From an uncultured Lachnospiraceae bacterium (GTDB taxonomy: Bacteria > Bacillota > Clostridia > Lachnospirales > Lachnospiraceae), in the NCBI GenBank assembly GCA_946629175.1, contig CAMOXN010000004.1, positions 1-35,907 of the forward strand: a DNA stretch of 35,907 bases, read 5' to 3'. How positions within the stretch are numbered: the first letter of the stretch is position 1; the number at the start of each line of letters is the position of its first letter. The notes under the pieces were generated by a model. The model saw only the letters and a program-made list of their open reading frames with translations, was not told the DNA's origin and made no database searches. This document shows positions 28,037 to 35,286 of this stretch, one piece after another. A program made the position numbers and the translations under genes.

Positions 28037-29134
28037 TTATCTTCGCGGATGGTCTTTTCCGCCGCGATCGTATCTGATATGGTCTCCCCGGCTCTCTGCT
28101 ACCCGGTATCCGGTCCCTGCCACCCGCATCGACATACAGCGGATACATTCCGCCGCTTCATCTCCGGTGCAGATCTTGTTGTCGTAGAGCAGGTATTTCC
28201 CGCGGACATTCACCGGGGAAAGGTTCGGCATCACGACATTCGCTCCGGCCATAATGCCCTTTTCCCGTCCCCGGACGTCGATCGTCCCGAGCGCGGTCGT
28301 TGCCGGAAGCAATACCTCCGGCAGGAGCAGGCGGATCACTGATAACAGGCGCAGCGTCATTCCGGCTGTTCCCGGCTGACGGTCCGCGTATATGGTGTCG
28401 CGGTGCGGAATAAAGGGACCGATCCCCACCATCTCGGGCCTGAACTCCTGTAAGAACCTTAAGTCTTTGATCAGGTGTTCCGTCTTTTGGCCCGGCGAGC
28501 CGACCATCATGCCGCATCCCACCTGGAAGCCGATCTCATGCAGATCCTGAAGGCACCTCATCCTGTGATCGAACGACATGTTCGCCGGATGAAGCGTCTC
28601 ATAATGGTCCTTATCAGCAGTCTCGTGCCTGAGCAGATACCTGTCGGCGCCCGCGTCATAAAACTTCTGGTAGCTTTCCCTCTCCCTTTCACCGATCGAC
28701 AGCGTGACGGCCGTATCCGGGTAGCGCTCTTTGATCTTGCCGACGATGGAAACGATCCGCTCGTCCGTATAATACGGATCTTCGCCTCCCTGCAGGACGA
28801 AGGTCCGAAAGCCCAGTCCATATCCCATGTCGCAGCAGGAAATGATATCCTCCATGCTCAGGCGGTATCTTTCGGCATTCTTATTCCCGCTCCGGATCCC
28901 GCAATAATTGCAGTTGTTCCTGCAATAGTTCGTAAATTCGATCAGGCCGCGCAGATATACGTCCTTGCCGTATACCTTTTCTCTCGCTGATCTGGCTTTT
29001 GCAGAGAGATAATCGCTGAATTGCGGATCATCAGAAATGAGGACAGCGGCAAATTCGTCGTCAGACAGATCCCTGTCGCGTTCCAGCTTGTCAGCCAGTT
29101 CCATATGATAGCTGTGGGATCCTGTATCCGTCAT
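28037..29134 (-). CDS. hydE: [FeFe]-hydrogenase maturation radical SAM enzyme HydE
   Basis: A 365-residue radical SAM enzyme that helps build the dithiomethylamine/2Fe subcluster of the hydrogenase H-cluster, in the cytoplasm. The cluster motif CRNNCNYCG (Cys71, Cys75, Cys78) sits behind the family stretch RGLIEFTNY. FVLQGGEDPY and the C-terminal TALGT...REKGIMAGANVVMPN patterns separate HydE from BioB and PylB. Cys322, Cys330 and Cys333 are spaced C-x7-C-x2-C, as in the optional second iron-sulfur site of Thermotoga HydE. I chose the ATG at 29134 because GGAGG is nine bases upstream; a TTG at 29152 overlaps that site. hydF, hydG and the hydrogenase are not in the window. Confidence 0.93.
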   Translation of the reverse strand: MTDTGSHSYHMELADKLERDRDLSDDEFAAVLISDDPQFSDYLSAKARSAREKVYGKDVYLRGLIEFTNYCRNNCNYCGIRSGNKNAERYRLSMEDIISCCDMGYGLGFRTFVLQGGEDPYYTDERIVSIVGKIKERYPDTAVTLSIGERERESYQKFYDAGADRYLLRHETADKDHYETLHPANMSFDHRMRCLQDLHEIGFQVGCGMMVGSPGQKTEHLIKDLRFLQEFRPEMVGIGPFIPHRDTIYADRQPGTAGMTLRLLSVIRLLLPEVLLPATTALGTIDVRGREKGIMAGANVVMPNLSPVNVRGKYLLYDNKICTGDEAAECIRCMSMRVAGTGYRVAESRGDHIRYDRGGKDHPRR

Positions 29135-29175
29135 TTCAGTTAACCTCCGCAATTAAATTCTTTGACCGGTCATTT

Positions 29176-29204
29176 AACGTATCACGTTTCGGGAATGATT
29201 TCAA
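29176..29204 (-). promoter_or_regulatory. Possible hydE promoter
   Basis: On the minus strand TTGAAA (29204-29199) and TACGTT (29181-29176) are 17 bp apart, with TG one base before the -10 box (extended -10). The -10 match is weak. Confidence 0.35.
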
Positions 29205-29225
29205 TGCAATTTCTGTATTTTAGCA

Positions 29226-29257
29226 AAGAGGTACAGATCTCATGCTCTGTACCTCTT
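29226..29257 (-). terminator. Terminator-like hairpin at the end of metI
   Basis: A perfect 12-bp stem (29226-29237 with 29246-29257) and an 8-nt loop. It overlaps the last codons of metI and is followed on the minus strand by a short T-rich tail. It probably ends the amino-acid importer operon. Confidence 0.65.
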
Positions 29258-29920
29258 GTCCGTCCTTCGCGCGATCCGGTTGCCGGCTTCCTGGATGATC
29301 TGCACAATGATGACCGTAAGGAACACGCAGCACCATGTCACATCCGGATTGAAGCGCTGATGTCCGTAGCTGATGGCGATCTGCCCCAGCCCGGTGCCGC
29401 CGATTGTCGCGGCCATTGCGGAATAGCCCAGGATCGTCACCATGGAAATGACCGCTCCTGTGATCAGGGATGGCTTCGCCTCCGGAAGAAGGACTTTCCA
29501 TACGATCTGCAGGTTGTTCGTTCCCATGGACTGCGCGGCTTCGATCACCCCCGCGTCCACTTCTTTGAGAGAGCTTTCCACCATGCGGGCAACATATGGG
29601 GAAGCTGCTATGACCAGCATCACGATCATTGCCTTATTCCCGAGACTTACGCCCACGATCAGCTTTGCCACAGGAAGCATGGCCACCATCAGGATGATGA
29701 ACGGAATGCTCCGGAAGAAATTCACGATGAGTCCGAGGATTCTGTTGAGCAGCGGCAGCGGCTGAATTCCCTCCTTGTCCGTAATATTGAGTATGACGCC
29801 CAGCGGAAGCCCTATACAGTAAGAGAGCGCCGTTGACAGGACCGTCATGTAGACAGTCTCCCATACCCCCAGCTGAATGAGTCCGTTATCCCACAATTTA
29901 AGGAACATCTCTGAAAACAT
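29240..29920 (-). CDS. metI: Methionine-type ABC importer permease (MetI family)
   Basis: A 226-residue inner-membrane permease with about five membrane segments. The NFFRSIPFIILMVAMLP stretch and the ATPase-contacting loop EAAQSMGTNNLQIVWKVLLPEA are typical of MetI. It works with MetN, which ends 3 bp upstream, and with a MetQ-type binding domain. The only such domain here is the C-terminal half of the fused lipoprotein at 31005-32693. GGAGG precedes the ATG. It is the last gene of the operon. The family also includes transporters for methionine derivatives and a few other amino acids. Confidence 0.93.
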   Translation of the reverse strand: MFSEMFLKLWDNGLIQLGVWETVYMTVLSTALSYCIGLPLGVILNITDKEGIQPLPLLNRILGLIVNFFRSIPFIILMVAMLPVAKLIVGVSLGNKAMIVMLVIAASPYVARMVESSLKEVDAGVIEAAQSMGTNNLQIVWKVLLPEAKPSLITGAVISMVTILGYSAMAATIGGTGLGQIAISYGHQRFNPDVTWCCVFLTVIIVQIIQEAGNRIARRTDKRYRA

Positions 29921-29923
29921 GCC

Positions 29924-30913
29924 TTACACCTCCTCCTGCCATTCGATCGGGCTGCTCTTCAGCCAGGCAATGATCTTCTCCGAATCCCTCTCGGAAGAAG
30001 GCAGCTCCAGAAGCATCTGCCCATACGTCTCGGAATCCAGTTCTTTCATATTCGCGTACAGGATATTGACAGGACATCCGCAGTCCAGGATCATCCGCGA
30101 GAGCACCGGCTCCTGTGAATGTTCCGACCGGAATGTCAGCCTGACGCGCCTTCCCCCGGGCTCCATCGCATCAGAGCGGCTGTCCGGCAGGATCAGTTCC
30201 CTTGCGATCGCTGACCTGGGATTTGTGAACACTTCGCTGACCTTTCCCTCCTCCGCGATCCTGCTGTTATCGAGCACCGCGACGCGGTCGCAGATCTGGT
30301 CGATCACCTTCATCTCATGGGTGATGATCACGATCGTCACTCCCATAGTTTCATTGATCGTCGCCAGAAGTTCCAGGATAGACCTTGTAGTATTGGGATC
30401 CAGAGCGGAAGTGGCTTCATCGCAGAGCAGATATTTGGGCTTTGTGGCAAGAGCCCTGGCTATTGCTACCCTCTGCTTCTGCCCTCCGGATAATTGAGAC
30501 GGATAAGAGCCTGCGCGGTCTCTAAGACCGACAAGCTCGAGTAATTCCATTGCCCTTTCCTTAGCTTCATCCCGTTTCACTCCGGAGACTTCCAGCGGAA
30601 AGGTCACGTTATGAAGTACATCCCTCTGCTCGAGAAGATTAAAGCCCTGGAAGATCATTCCTATGGACTGCCTTAAGTTCAGCAGCTCTTTTCTGGAGAG
30701 CGCAAGGATGTCTTTTCCGTCGATGAGCACCTGTCCGGAAGTCGGACGTTCCAGCAGGTTGATACATCGGACCAAGGTGCTTTTCCCCGCACCGGAAAGG
30801 CCGATGATCCCGTAGATCTCTCCGTCGCGAATGGTCAGATCGATATCTTCCAGCGCAACGATCTCTTTGTCAGAAGTATGATAGGTCTTTCCAAGGGATC
30901 TCAGTTCTATCAT
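29924..30913 (-). CDS. metN: Methionine-type ABC importer ATPase (MetN) with NIL domain
   Basis: A 329-residue ATPase. Walker A GLSGAGKS is at 38-45, signature LSGGQKQR at 141-148, and Walker B YLLCDEATSALD follows with catalytic Glu166. The last 75 residues or so form a NIL (ferredoxin-like) domain, in which methionine binding inhibits transport in known MetN proteins. I chose the ATG at 30913 (protein begins MIELRSLGKTY), nine bases after GGAGGTG. An in-frame ATG at 30931 has its purine-rich sequence too close. It follows the fused lipoprotein gene after 91 bp containing a strong hairpin, and is followed by metI. Confidence 0.93.
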   Translation of the reverse strand: MIELRSLGKTYHTSDKEIVALEDIDLTIRDGEIYGIIGLSGAGKSTLVRCINLLERPTSGQVLIDGKDILALSRKELLNLRQSIGMIFQGFNLLEQRDVLHNVTFPLEVSGVKRDEAKERAMELLELVGLRDRAGSYPSQLSGGQKQRVAIARALATKPKYLLCDEATSALDPNTTRSILELLATINETMGVTIVIITHEMKVIDQICDRVAVLDNSRIAEEGKVSEVFTNPRSAIARELILPDSRSDAMEPGGRRVRLTFRSEHSQEPVLSRMILDCGCPVNILYANMKELDSETYGQMLLELPSSERDSEKIIAWLKSSPIEWQEEV

Positions 30914-30931
30914 GAAATCATACACCTCCAT

Positions 30932-30957
30932 CTCCGGGGAGACAGGACTCCCCGGAG
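30932..30957 (-). promoter_or_regulatory. Intercistronic hairpin between the fused lipoprotein gene and metN
   Basis: A perfect 10-bp GC-rich stem CTCCGGGGAG/CTCCCCGGAG with a 6-nt loop and no T run, just upstream of the metN ribosome site. Known for importer operons: such hairpins often stabilise the binding-protein message so that receptor outnumbers transporter. That role here is inferred. Confidence 0.65.
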
Positions 30958-31004
30958 CGTTCACATGAATCAGCCGGCATGATCCCGGGCTCAATAAGTC
31001 ATCT

Positions 31005-32693
31005 TCACTGAATCGGTACGATGCCTGCGCCTGTTTCCGCATTATACTGGTCAACAACACCGTCCTTCAGGGCTGCCACCAGTGCCTTGATAGCAGGATC
31101 CTCTTCGTCTCCCCTTCTCACGGCAATGATGTTGGAGTAGGTCTGCGCGGCGTCACCGGAAGCGTCTTCAATGGCGAGCGCGTCCGTTGTTTTGAAGCCG
31201 GCGCCTAAGGCGTAATTGTAATTGATGACCGCAATGCTTCCCGCGTCGCTGTTCTTCAGAAGAGCAGGGACCGCATCCGCCTGGACAGCCTGGATCTGAT
31301 AACCGTGGTCATCCGCGATATCGAGGATGGACACGCCGTTCTCGACAGACGCGCCTTCCGGAAGCTCTATGATCCCTTCCTGCTGAAGCAGCAGCAGTGC
31401 CCTGGTCTGGTTGGAATCATCATCCGGAACGATGATCACTGCGCCTTCAGCCAGATCATTCAGGTCCTCTACGCTGTAACTGTAGATGCCGAAAGGCTCA
31501 TAATGGATCAGTCCTGCGGATACCAGGTCTGTACCGTTCGACTCATTGAAGCTGTTCAGATACGGCCTGTGCTGGAAATAGTTGGCGTCGAGAGTCCCGT
31601 CCTGAAGCGCGGTATTCGGAAGCACGTAATCATCATAGATAACGATCTCGAGAGTGATTCCCTGCTCCGCAAGGACAGGTTTTACGATCTCCAGAAGCTC
31701 TGCATGGGGAGTGGAACTTGCTCCGACTTTCAGCACAGCCGCTTCTGTTGTCTCAGCGCCGGTCCCCGCAGCCTGTCCTGCAGGAACGCCTCCCTCCACG
31801 ACAAGGCTGTCCTCATACTCCAGTCCGTAGGTATCCGCCAGTGTAGCCTCATAATCCTTGTGGAAGAAATTCTCAGCTGCGAGCGCTTTGATCTCATCGT
31901 TGATCCAGTTCAGTAAGGTCTCATTTCCCTTGGAGACGGCAGGAGCGATCGTATCCTGGCTGCCGAGAGACGGGATGCCTACCGTGTAGCCCGGATTCTG
32001 AAGCGCATACGCGATCACTTCCGTATTGTCATTGGCCCATGCCGCGGCATTGCCGTTCTCCAGCGCGTTCTTCGCGTTTGCATATGTGTCATATTTCTGG
32101 AGTTTGATCTCGGGATTGTTCTTGATCAGGTAATCCTCTGCGGTCGTGCCGGAGATCACGATCACTTCATCGTCCGCGCCAAGCTGCGACAGATCGGTGA
32201 TCACCCTGCTGTCGGGAGACACGACGCCGAGCGCGACATTCATGTAAGGCAGAGCGAAGTCGACCTTCTCAGCGCGTTCGGGAGTGACCGTGAAGTTCGC
32301 AAGGACAATGTCCACCTTTCCTGTCTCCAGATATTCCACGCGGTTCGCCGCTTCCGTAGAGACATAGTTGATCTCTACGCCGAGATCCTCTCCGATCCTG
32401 TTGCCGAAATAGACATCGTAGCCCTGGTATTCCCCGTTCTCATCGACATATCCGAAGGGATTCTTGTCGGAGAAGACGCCGATATTGACGGTGCCGCTCT
32501 CCTTGATCTGATCGAGCGTCCTGTAGACGGCGTCCTGTGCCTGCGCGTCTTCGGAAGGGGCTTCGGCAACTGTTTCTGTTTCTGCCGGAGCAGCCGCCGG
32601 TTCCGGCGCTGACGCGGATGATCCGCATGCCGCCAGCGACACTGCCAGTATCGATGCCAACCCGATTCCTACTATCTCACGTAATTTTTTCAT
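31005..32693 (-). CDS. Fused dual substrate-binding lipoprotein: family-3 (cysteine-like) domain plus MetQ/NlpA domain
   Basis: A 562-residue lipoprotein with one signal peptide (lipobox LAAC, Cys23) and an Ala/Pro/Glu linker. Domain 1 (about 57-298) is a family-3 amino-acid receptor: GTVNIGVFSDKNPFGY, GEYQGYDVYFG, NFTVTPERAEKVDF, then FFHKDYEATL...VVEGG. The last stretch closely resembles cysteine-binding proteins such as CjaA. A Gly/Ala/Thr linker (about 301-320) leads to domain 2 (about 321-562), a MetQ/NlpA receptor: LKVGASSTPHAELLE, NTALQDGTLDANYFQHRPYL, and INYNYALGAGF. Either half alone would be a normal-sized receptor. Domain 2 has no signal peptide or lipobox. I chose the ATG at 32693, four bases after GGAGG. 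The gene lies between the genes of both matching transporters. Substrates are inferred. Confidence 0.92.
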   Translation of the reverse strand: MKKLREIVGIGLASILAVSLAACGSSASAPEPAAAPAETETVAEAPSEDAQAQDAVYRTLDQIKESGTVNIGVFSDKNPFGYVDENGEYQGYDVYFGNRIGEDLGVEINYVSTEAANRVEYLETGKVDIVLANFTVTPERAEKVDFALPYMNVALGVVSPDSRVITDLSQLGADDEVIVISGTTAEDYLIKNNPEIKLQKYDTYANAKNALENGNAAAWANDNTEVIAYALQNPGYTVGIPSLGSQDTIAPAVSKGNETLLNWINDEIKALAAENFFHKDYEATLADTYGLEYEDSLVVEGGVPAGQAAGTGAETTEAAVLKVGASSTPHAELLEIVKPVLAEQGITLEIVIYDDYVLPNTALQDGTLDANYFQHRPYLNSFNESNGTDLVSAGLIHYEPFGIYSYSVEDLNDLAEGAVIIVPDDDSNQTRALLLLQQEGIIELPEGASVENGVSILDIADDHGYQIQAVQADAVPALLKNSDAGSIAVINYNYALGAGFKTTDALAIEDASGDAAQTYSNIIAVRRGDEEDPAIKALVAALKDGVVDQYNAETGAGIVPIQ

Positions 32694-32723
32694 ATTTCCT
32701 CCCGGGCTCACCGCCCTTTTCTC

Positions 32724-33482
32724 TTATGAATGCGAGTGTTTCCTCTCAAAAGTAAATGTCCTTAAGAATTCTTTCGCTCTTTCCGTTTTGGGATGATCAA
32801 AGAACTGATCGGGATCGCCCTCCTCTTTGATCACGCCTTCATCCAGAAAGATGACTTTATCCGCGACCGCTCTTGCGAACTGCATTTCGTGCGTGACGAT
32901 GATCATGGTCTTGCCCTGCTCTGCAAGCCCCAGGATCACATCCAGGACTTCCCGCACCATCTCCGGATCCAGCGCTGCCGTCACTTCGTCAAAGAGCAGG
33001 ATCTCCGGGTGCATGCAGAGGGCCCTTACGATCGCGACACGCTGTTTCTGACCTCCGGAGAGCTGTCTGGGAAAGCTGCCGGCTTTTTCCTGAAGTCCTA
33101 CACGGGAGAGAAGGGCAAGGGCCTCTTCTGCCGCTTCCTCCCGGGAACGCTTCTGCACCTTTGTCGGGGCAAGCGTGATGTTGTCCAGCACGTTCAGGTG
33201 CGGGAACAGCTCATAACTCTGGAAGACCATGCCGATCTTCTGACGGATCTCGGGCAGGTTCCTGCTTTTTTTGGATACCGCCTCCCCCTTCAGCCTGATC
33301 TCTCCGCCCTGGATCTCCTCCAGGGCGTTGATACATCGAAGAAGTGTGCTTTTTCCGCATCCGCTGGGTCCGACGACCACGATGACTTCGCCTTCGTGCA
33401 CGTCAAGGCTGATGTCATTGAGTACAGTCAGGTCATCGAACCGCTTGACCAGATGCTCTATTTCTAAGACTTTTTCAGACAA
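32724..33482 (-). CDS. Polar amino acid (cysteine/cystine-type) ABC importer ATPase
   Basis: A 252-residue ATPase of the GlnQ/HisP/TcyC group. Walker A GPSGCGKS is at 38-45, signature LSGGQKQR at 141-148, Walker [13 protein letters not shown] has catalytic Glu166, and the switch His lies in VTHEM. There is no NIL domain, unlike MetN. The start is TTG at 33482, seven bases after GGAGG, giving a protein beginning [12 protein letters not shown] longer reading from 33587 would overlap the permease by 100 bp and has no ribosome site. It begins 4 bp after the second permease ends and stops 30 bp before the fused lipoprotein. Confidence 0.92.
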   Translation of the reverse strand: MSEKVLEIEHLVKRFDDLTVLNDISLDVHEGEVIVVVGPSGCGKSTLLRCINALEEIQGGEIRLKGEAVSKKSRNLPEIRQKIGMVFQSYELFPHLNVLDNITLAPTKVQKRSREEAAEEALALLSRVGLQEKAGSFPRQLSGGQKQRVAIVRALCMHPEILLFDEVTAALDPEMVREVLDVILGLAEQGKTMIIVTHEMQFARAVADKVIFLDEGVIKEEGDPDQFFDHPKTERAKEFLRTFTFERKHSHS

Positions 33483-33486
33483 TGGC

Positions 33487-34161
33487 TCACCTCCATCGCT
33501 TTTCGAGATATCCGGCCAGCATGCTGATCGGCCAGCACGCGGCAAAATACAGCAGGAACACAGTAAGATAGACTCCGAACGCGGCATTGGGACTGCTCAT
33601 CCGGTTCGCCTCAATGATCTGCTGGGCGACCTTCAGGACTTCCACTACGCCTATCATCAGCACCAGGCTGGTGGTCTTGATCATGCGGGTGATCAGGTTG
33701 ATCGACAGAGGTATCAGCCTCCTCACCGTCTGAGGCAGAATGATATACCGGTATGTCTGCATTCCTGTCAGCCCCAGGGCAGCCGCGCTTTCATATTGAT
33801 GGATGGGAATACTGATGATCGCTCCTCTGACAAGATCGGCCATTTCGGCTGTTCCCCAGAATGAGAACACGATCACCGCGGACAATTCCCCGGACAGGTT
33901 CCAGCCGAAGATCCTTGTCGTCCCGAAGTATACGAGGAAAAGCAGGACCATCTGCGGCATGATCCGCACGATCTCCAGATAACATCGGGTGACCGCCCGG
34001 CTGATCGGATTCTTCCATGTCATCAGCATTCCGACAAGAACACCTGCCAAAATACTGATCGCGACAGAGATCAGGCTGATCTTCAGCGCGACTCCCAGTC
34101 CTCCCAGTATCCTCATCAGGTTCTTTCCCTTGAAGAGGACTTCAAGTCCCAAATCCGGCAT
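33487..34161 (-). CDS. Polar amino acid ABC importer permease 2
   Basis: A 224-residue HisM/GlnP-family permease with about five membrane segments. The family motif region [20 protein letters not shown] and the ATPase-contact loop [21 protein letters not shown] are visible. It overlaps the preceding permease gene by 20 bp, so the two are translationally coupled and should form a heterodimeric channel. The ATG at 34161 has AAAGGAGG seven bases upstream. Confidence 0.92.
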   Translation of the reverse strand: MPDLGLEVLFKGKNLMRILGGLGVALKISLISVAISILAGVLVGMLMTWKNPISRAVTRCYLEIVRIMPQMVLLFLVYFGTTRIFGWNLSGELSAVIVFSFWGTAEMADLVRGAIISIPIHQYESAAALGLTGMQTYRYIILPQTVRRLIPLSINLITRMIKTTSLVLMIGVVEVLKVAQQIIEANRMSSPNAAFGVYLTVFLLYFAACWPISMLAGYLEKRWR

Positions 34162-34801
34162 AACGGAGCCTCCTTTCCAGCAGGCTCCCGGCCAGCGAGA
34201 CCGGAAGCAGGATCAGCAGATAGAATATCACCAGCAGGAACAGGCTCTCTGTCGTCTGATAATACAGGCCGATCAGATCCTTAGCAGTGAACATCAGGTC
34301 CATCAGGCTTATGGCGGAAAAAACACTCGTCTCCTTGAGCAGGAAAATAACGTTGGCCATAAATGCCGGCATACAGATGGATAAAGCCTGCGGGAAGACA
34401 ACGTATCGCAGTGTCTGCCATCTGCTCAGCCCCAGACTGTACGCGCTCTCATACTGTACCGTCTCGACGGCTTCTATTCCGCTTCGGAATGCTTCTGCCA
34501 TGTAGCTCCCGCCCAGGAAAGCAAGGCCGGCTATTCCGCAGACCTCCGCGTTTGTCCTGATCCCGATCTTAGGAAGCCCGTAGTATATAAAGAACAGCTG
34601 GATCAGTAATGGCGTATTCCTGCTGATCTCGACATATACATTAGCTGCCTGCCTCAGGAACGGGATCCTGAAATTCTGCGCTGCTGTACAGAAGATCCCG
34701 ATCAGGATCGAAAGGAGAATACCGGCAACCCCTATTTTTACTGTCAATACCGCTGACTTCTGGTACAGCGGCAGATATTTCATAATAAAATCCCATTTCA
34801 A
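34142..34801 (-). CDS. Polar amino acid ABC importer permease 1
   Basis: A 219-residue HisM-family permease with about five membrane segments. YVEISRNTPLLIQLFFIYYG and the contact loop ESAYSLGLSRWQTLRYVVFPQ are typical. I chose TTG 34801 because GAGGTG lies six bases upstream and the protein then begins MKWDFIMKYLPLY, as relatives do. A GTG at 34810 lies inside that ribosome site. It is the first structural gene of the operon. The 144 bp back to the leader stop codon hold the attenuator. Confidence 0.9.
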   Translation of the reverse strand: MKWDFIMKYLPLYQKSAVLTVKIGVAGILLSILIGIFCTAAQNFRIPFLRQAANVYVEISRNTPLLIQLFFIYYGLPKIGIRTNAEVCGIAGLAFLGGSYMAEAFRSGIEAVETVQYESAYSLGLSRWQTLRYVVFPQALSICMPAFMANVIFLLKETSVFSAISLMDLMFTAKDLIGLYYQTTESLFLLVIFYLLILLPVSLAGSLLERRLRYAGFGT

Positions 34802-34869
34802 AATGAGCACCTCTTGCTTTTCTCATCCGTCCTGTTGATCAGATGCCTTAATTCGCGACCTTTGAACAT

Positions 34870-35015
34870 CTCCGGGCATGAAAAGACCCGGGACATTTTT
34901 CATAAAGCTCCCGGGCAAATGGCAAATAGTGAACACACAGTCTTTTTATTTCTGCATATTAACGAGGCGTACAGACAAGCAGCCGAACACCCCAGCCATA
35001 TAGTATGCCCGGGAG
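34870..35015 (-). promoter_or_regulatory. Attenuator with alternative pairings (A:B, B:C, C:D)
   Basis: Four related segments lie in the leader RNA: A CTCCCGGGCA (35015-35006, inside the leader ORF, codons 19-22), B TGCCCGGGAG (34917-34908), C TCCCGGG (34893-34887) and D GCCCGGAG (34877-34870). A and B are perfect complements over 10 bases. B also pairs with C over 7 bases, forming the terminator above, and C can pair with D. A:B and B:C cannot coexist, the hallmark of transcription attenuation. A lies 11 nt downstream of the tandem Cys codons, so a ribosome stalled there should leave A largely free to sequester B and prevent termination (inference). Confidence 0.65.
34881..34915 (-). terminator. 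Candidate attenuator terminator (segments B:C)
   Basis: On the minus strand CCCGGGA (34915-34909) pairs with TCCCGGG (34893-34887), followed by TCTTTT (34886-34881). The U tract is short, so termination is probably partial or conditional. It lies about 30 bp after the leader-peptide stop codon and 80 bp before the first permease gene. Confidence 0.6.
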
Positions 35016-35071
35016 TATGACATTCGACAACACATGCTGATTTTCTGCTTAATAACTGTTTTCCGAAGCAT
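34946..35071 (-). CDS. Met/Cys-rich leader peptide of the importer operon
   Basis: A 41-codon reading frame too short for routine gene calling. The ATG at 35071 has a perfect AAGGAGG seven bases upstream, and TAA is at 34946. The peptide contains five Met and three Cys, including the run M-C-C-R-M at codons 13-17, plus Cys31. It starts about 23 nt after the predicted transcription start, and its codons 19-22 overlap one strand of the alternative hairpin. Composition, position, ribosome site and overlap all fit a regulatory leader peptide that senses charged tRNA-Cys and perhaps tRNA-Met. It has no recognisable protein domain and probably no function after synthesis. Polycysteine leader ORFs acting as attenuators are known from mycobacteria. 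Confidence 0.75.
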   Translation of the reverse strand: MLRKTVIKQKISMCCRMSYSRAYYMAGVFGCLSVRLVNMQK

Positions 35072-35100
35072 CTGACCGCCTCCTTACTGCAACTGGAGCA

Positions 35101-35129
35101 ATCATATACCGATTTACATACTATGTCAA
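35101..35129 (-). promoter_or_regulatory. Promoter of the leader peptide and importer operon
   Basis: On the minus strand a perfect TTGACA (35129-35124) and TATGAT (35106-35101) are 17 bp apart. The transcription start is predicted near 35094, giving a leader of about 290 nt before the first permease. Between here and 35209 the only other structure seen is a small inverted repeat CGGAAC-GCA-GTTCCG (35163-35177). Confidence 0.85.
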
Positions 35130-35208
35130 TAGGCGATAACAGAATTCTTTTATGCACCCATCCGGAACGCAGTTCCGAAGGAAGCTATGATATACCGGAA
35201 ACTTTCTA

Positions 35209-35286
35209 TTAATTAACCGCCCCCTTATACTCAAGGCACATCATGGTCAGGTCATCGAACTGTTCCGCATCGCCGATATGAACCAC
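35209..35286 (-). pseudogene. C-terminal remnant of a SpoIIE-type PP2C phosphatase
   Basis: The frame ending at the TAA at 35209-35211 reads VVHIGDAEQFDDLTMMCLEY followed by KGAVN, the typical C-terminal end of SpoIIE-family serine phosphatases (the FDDLTM metal-binding stretch). Nothing in this frame upstream of about 35290 belongs to a phosphatase; unrelated sequence in another frame takes over. Only about 25 codons remain, so it cannot be functional. Confidence 0.7.

Noticed and set aside
32683-35015. Several CCCGGG sites in the leader, also seen as GCCCGGGAGG just before the fused receptor gene and CCCGGG near 30980, considered as a shared operator.
   Set aside because: The copies outside the leader do not form matching inverted repeats with it, and the one at 32695-32706 is explained by the ribosome binding site.
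34802-35094. Possible SAM riboswitch or T-box in the importer leader.
   Set aside because: None of the conserved core sequences of either class is visible; a leader peptide with alternative hairpins explains the region better.
34900-35157. An 85-codon minus-strand frame with eleven Cys, overlapping the leader peptide in another frame.
   Set aside because: Its only ATG lies upstream of the promoter boxes and has no ribosome site; within the predicted transcript it has no ATG. The 41-codon frame with AAGGAGG is better supported.
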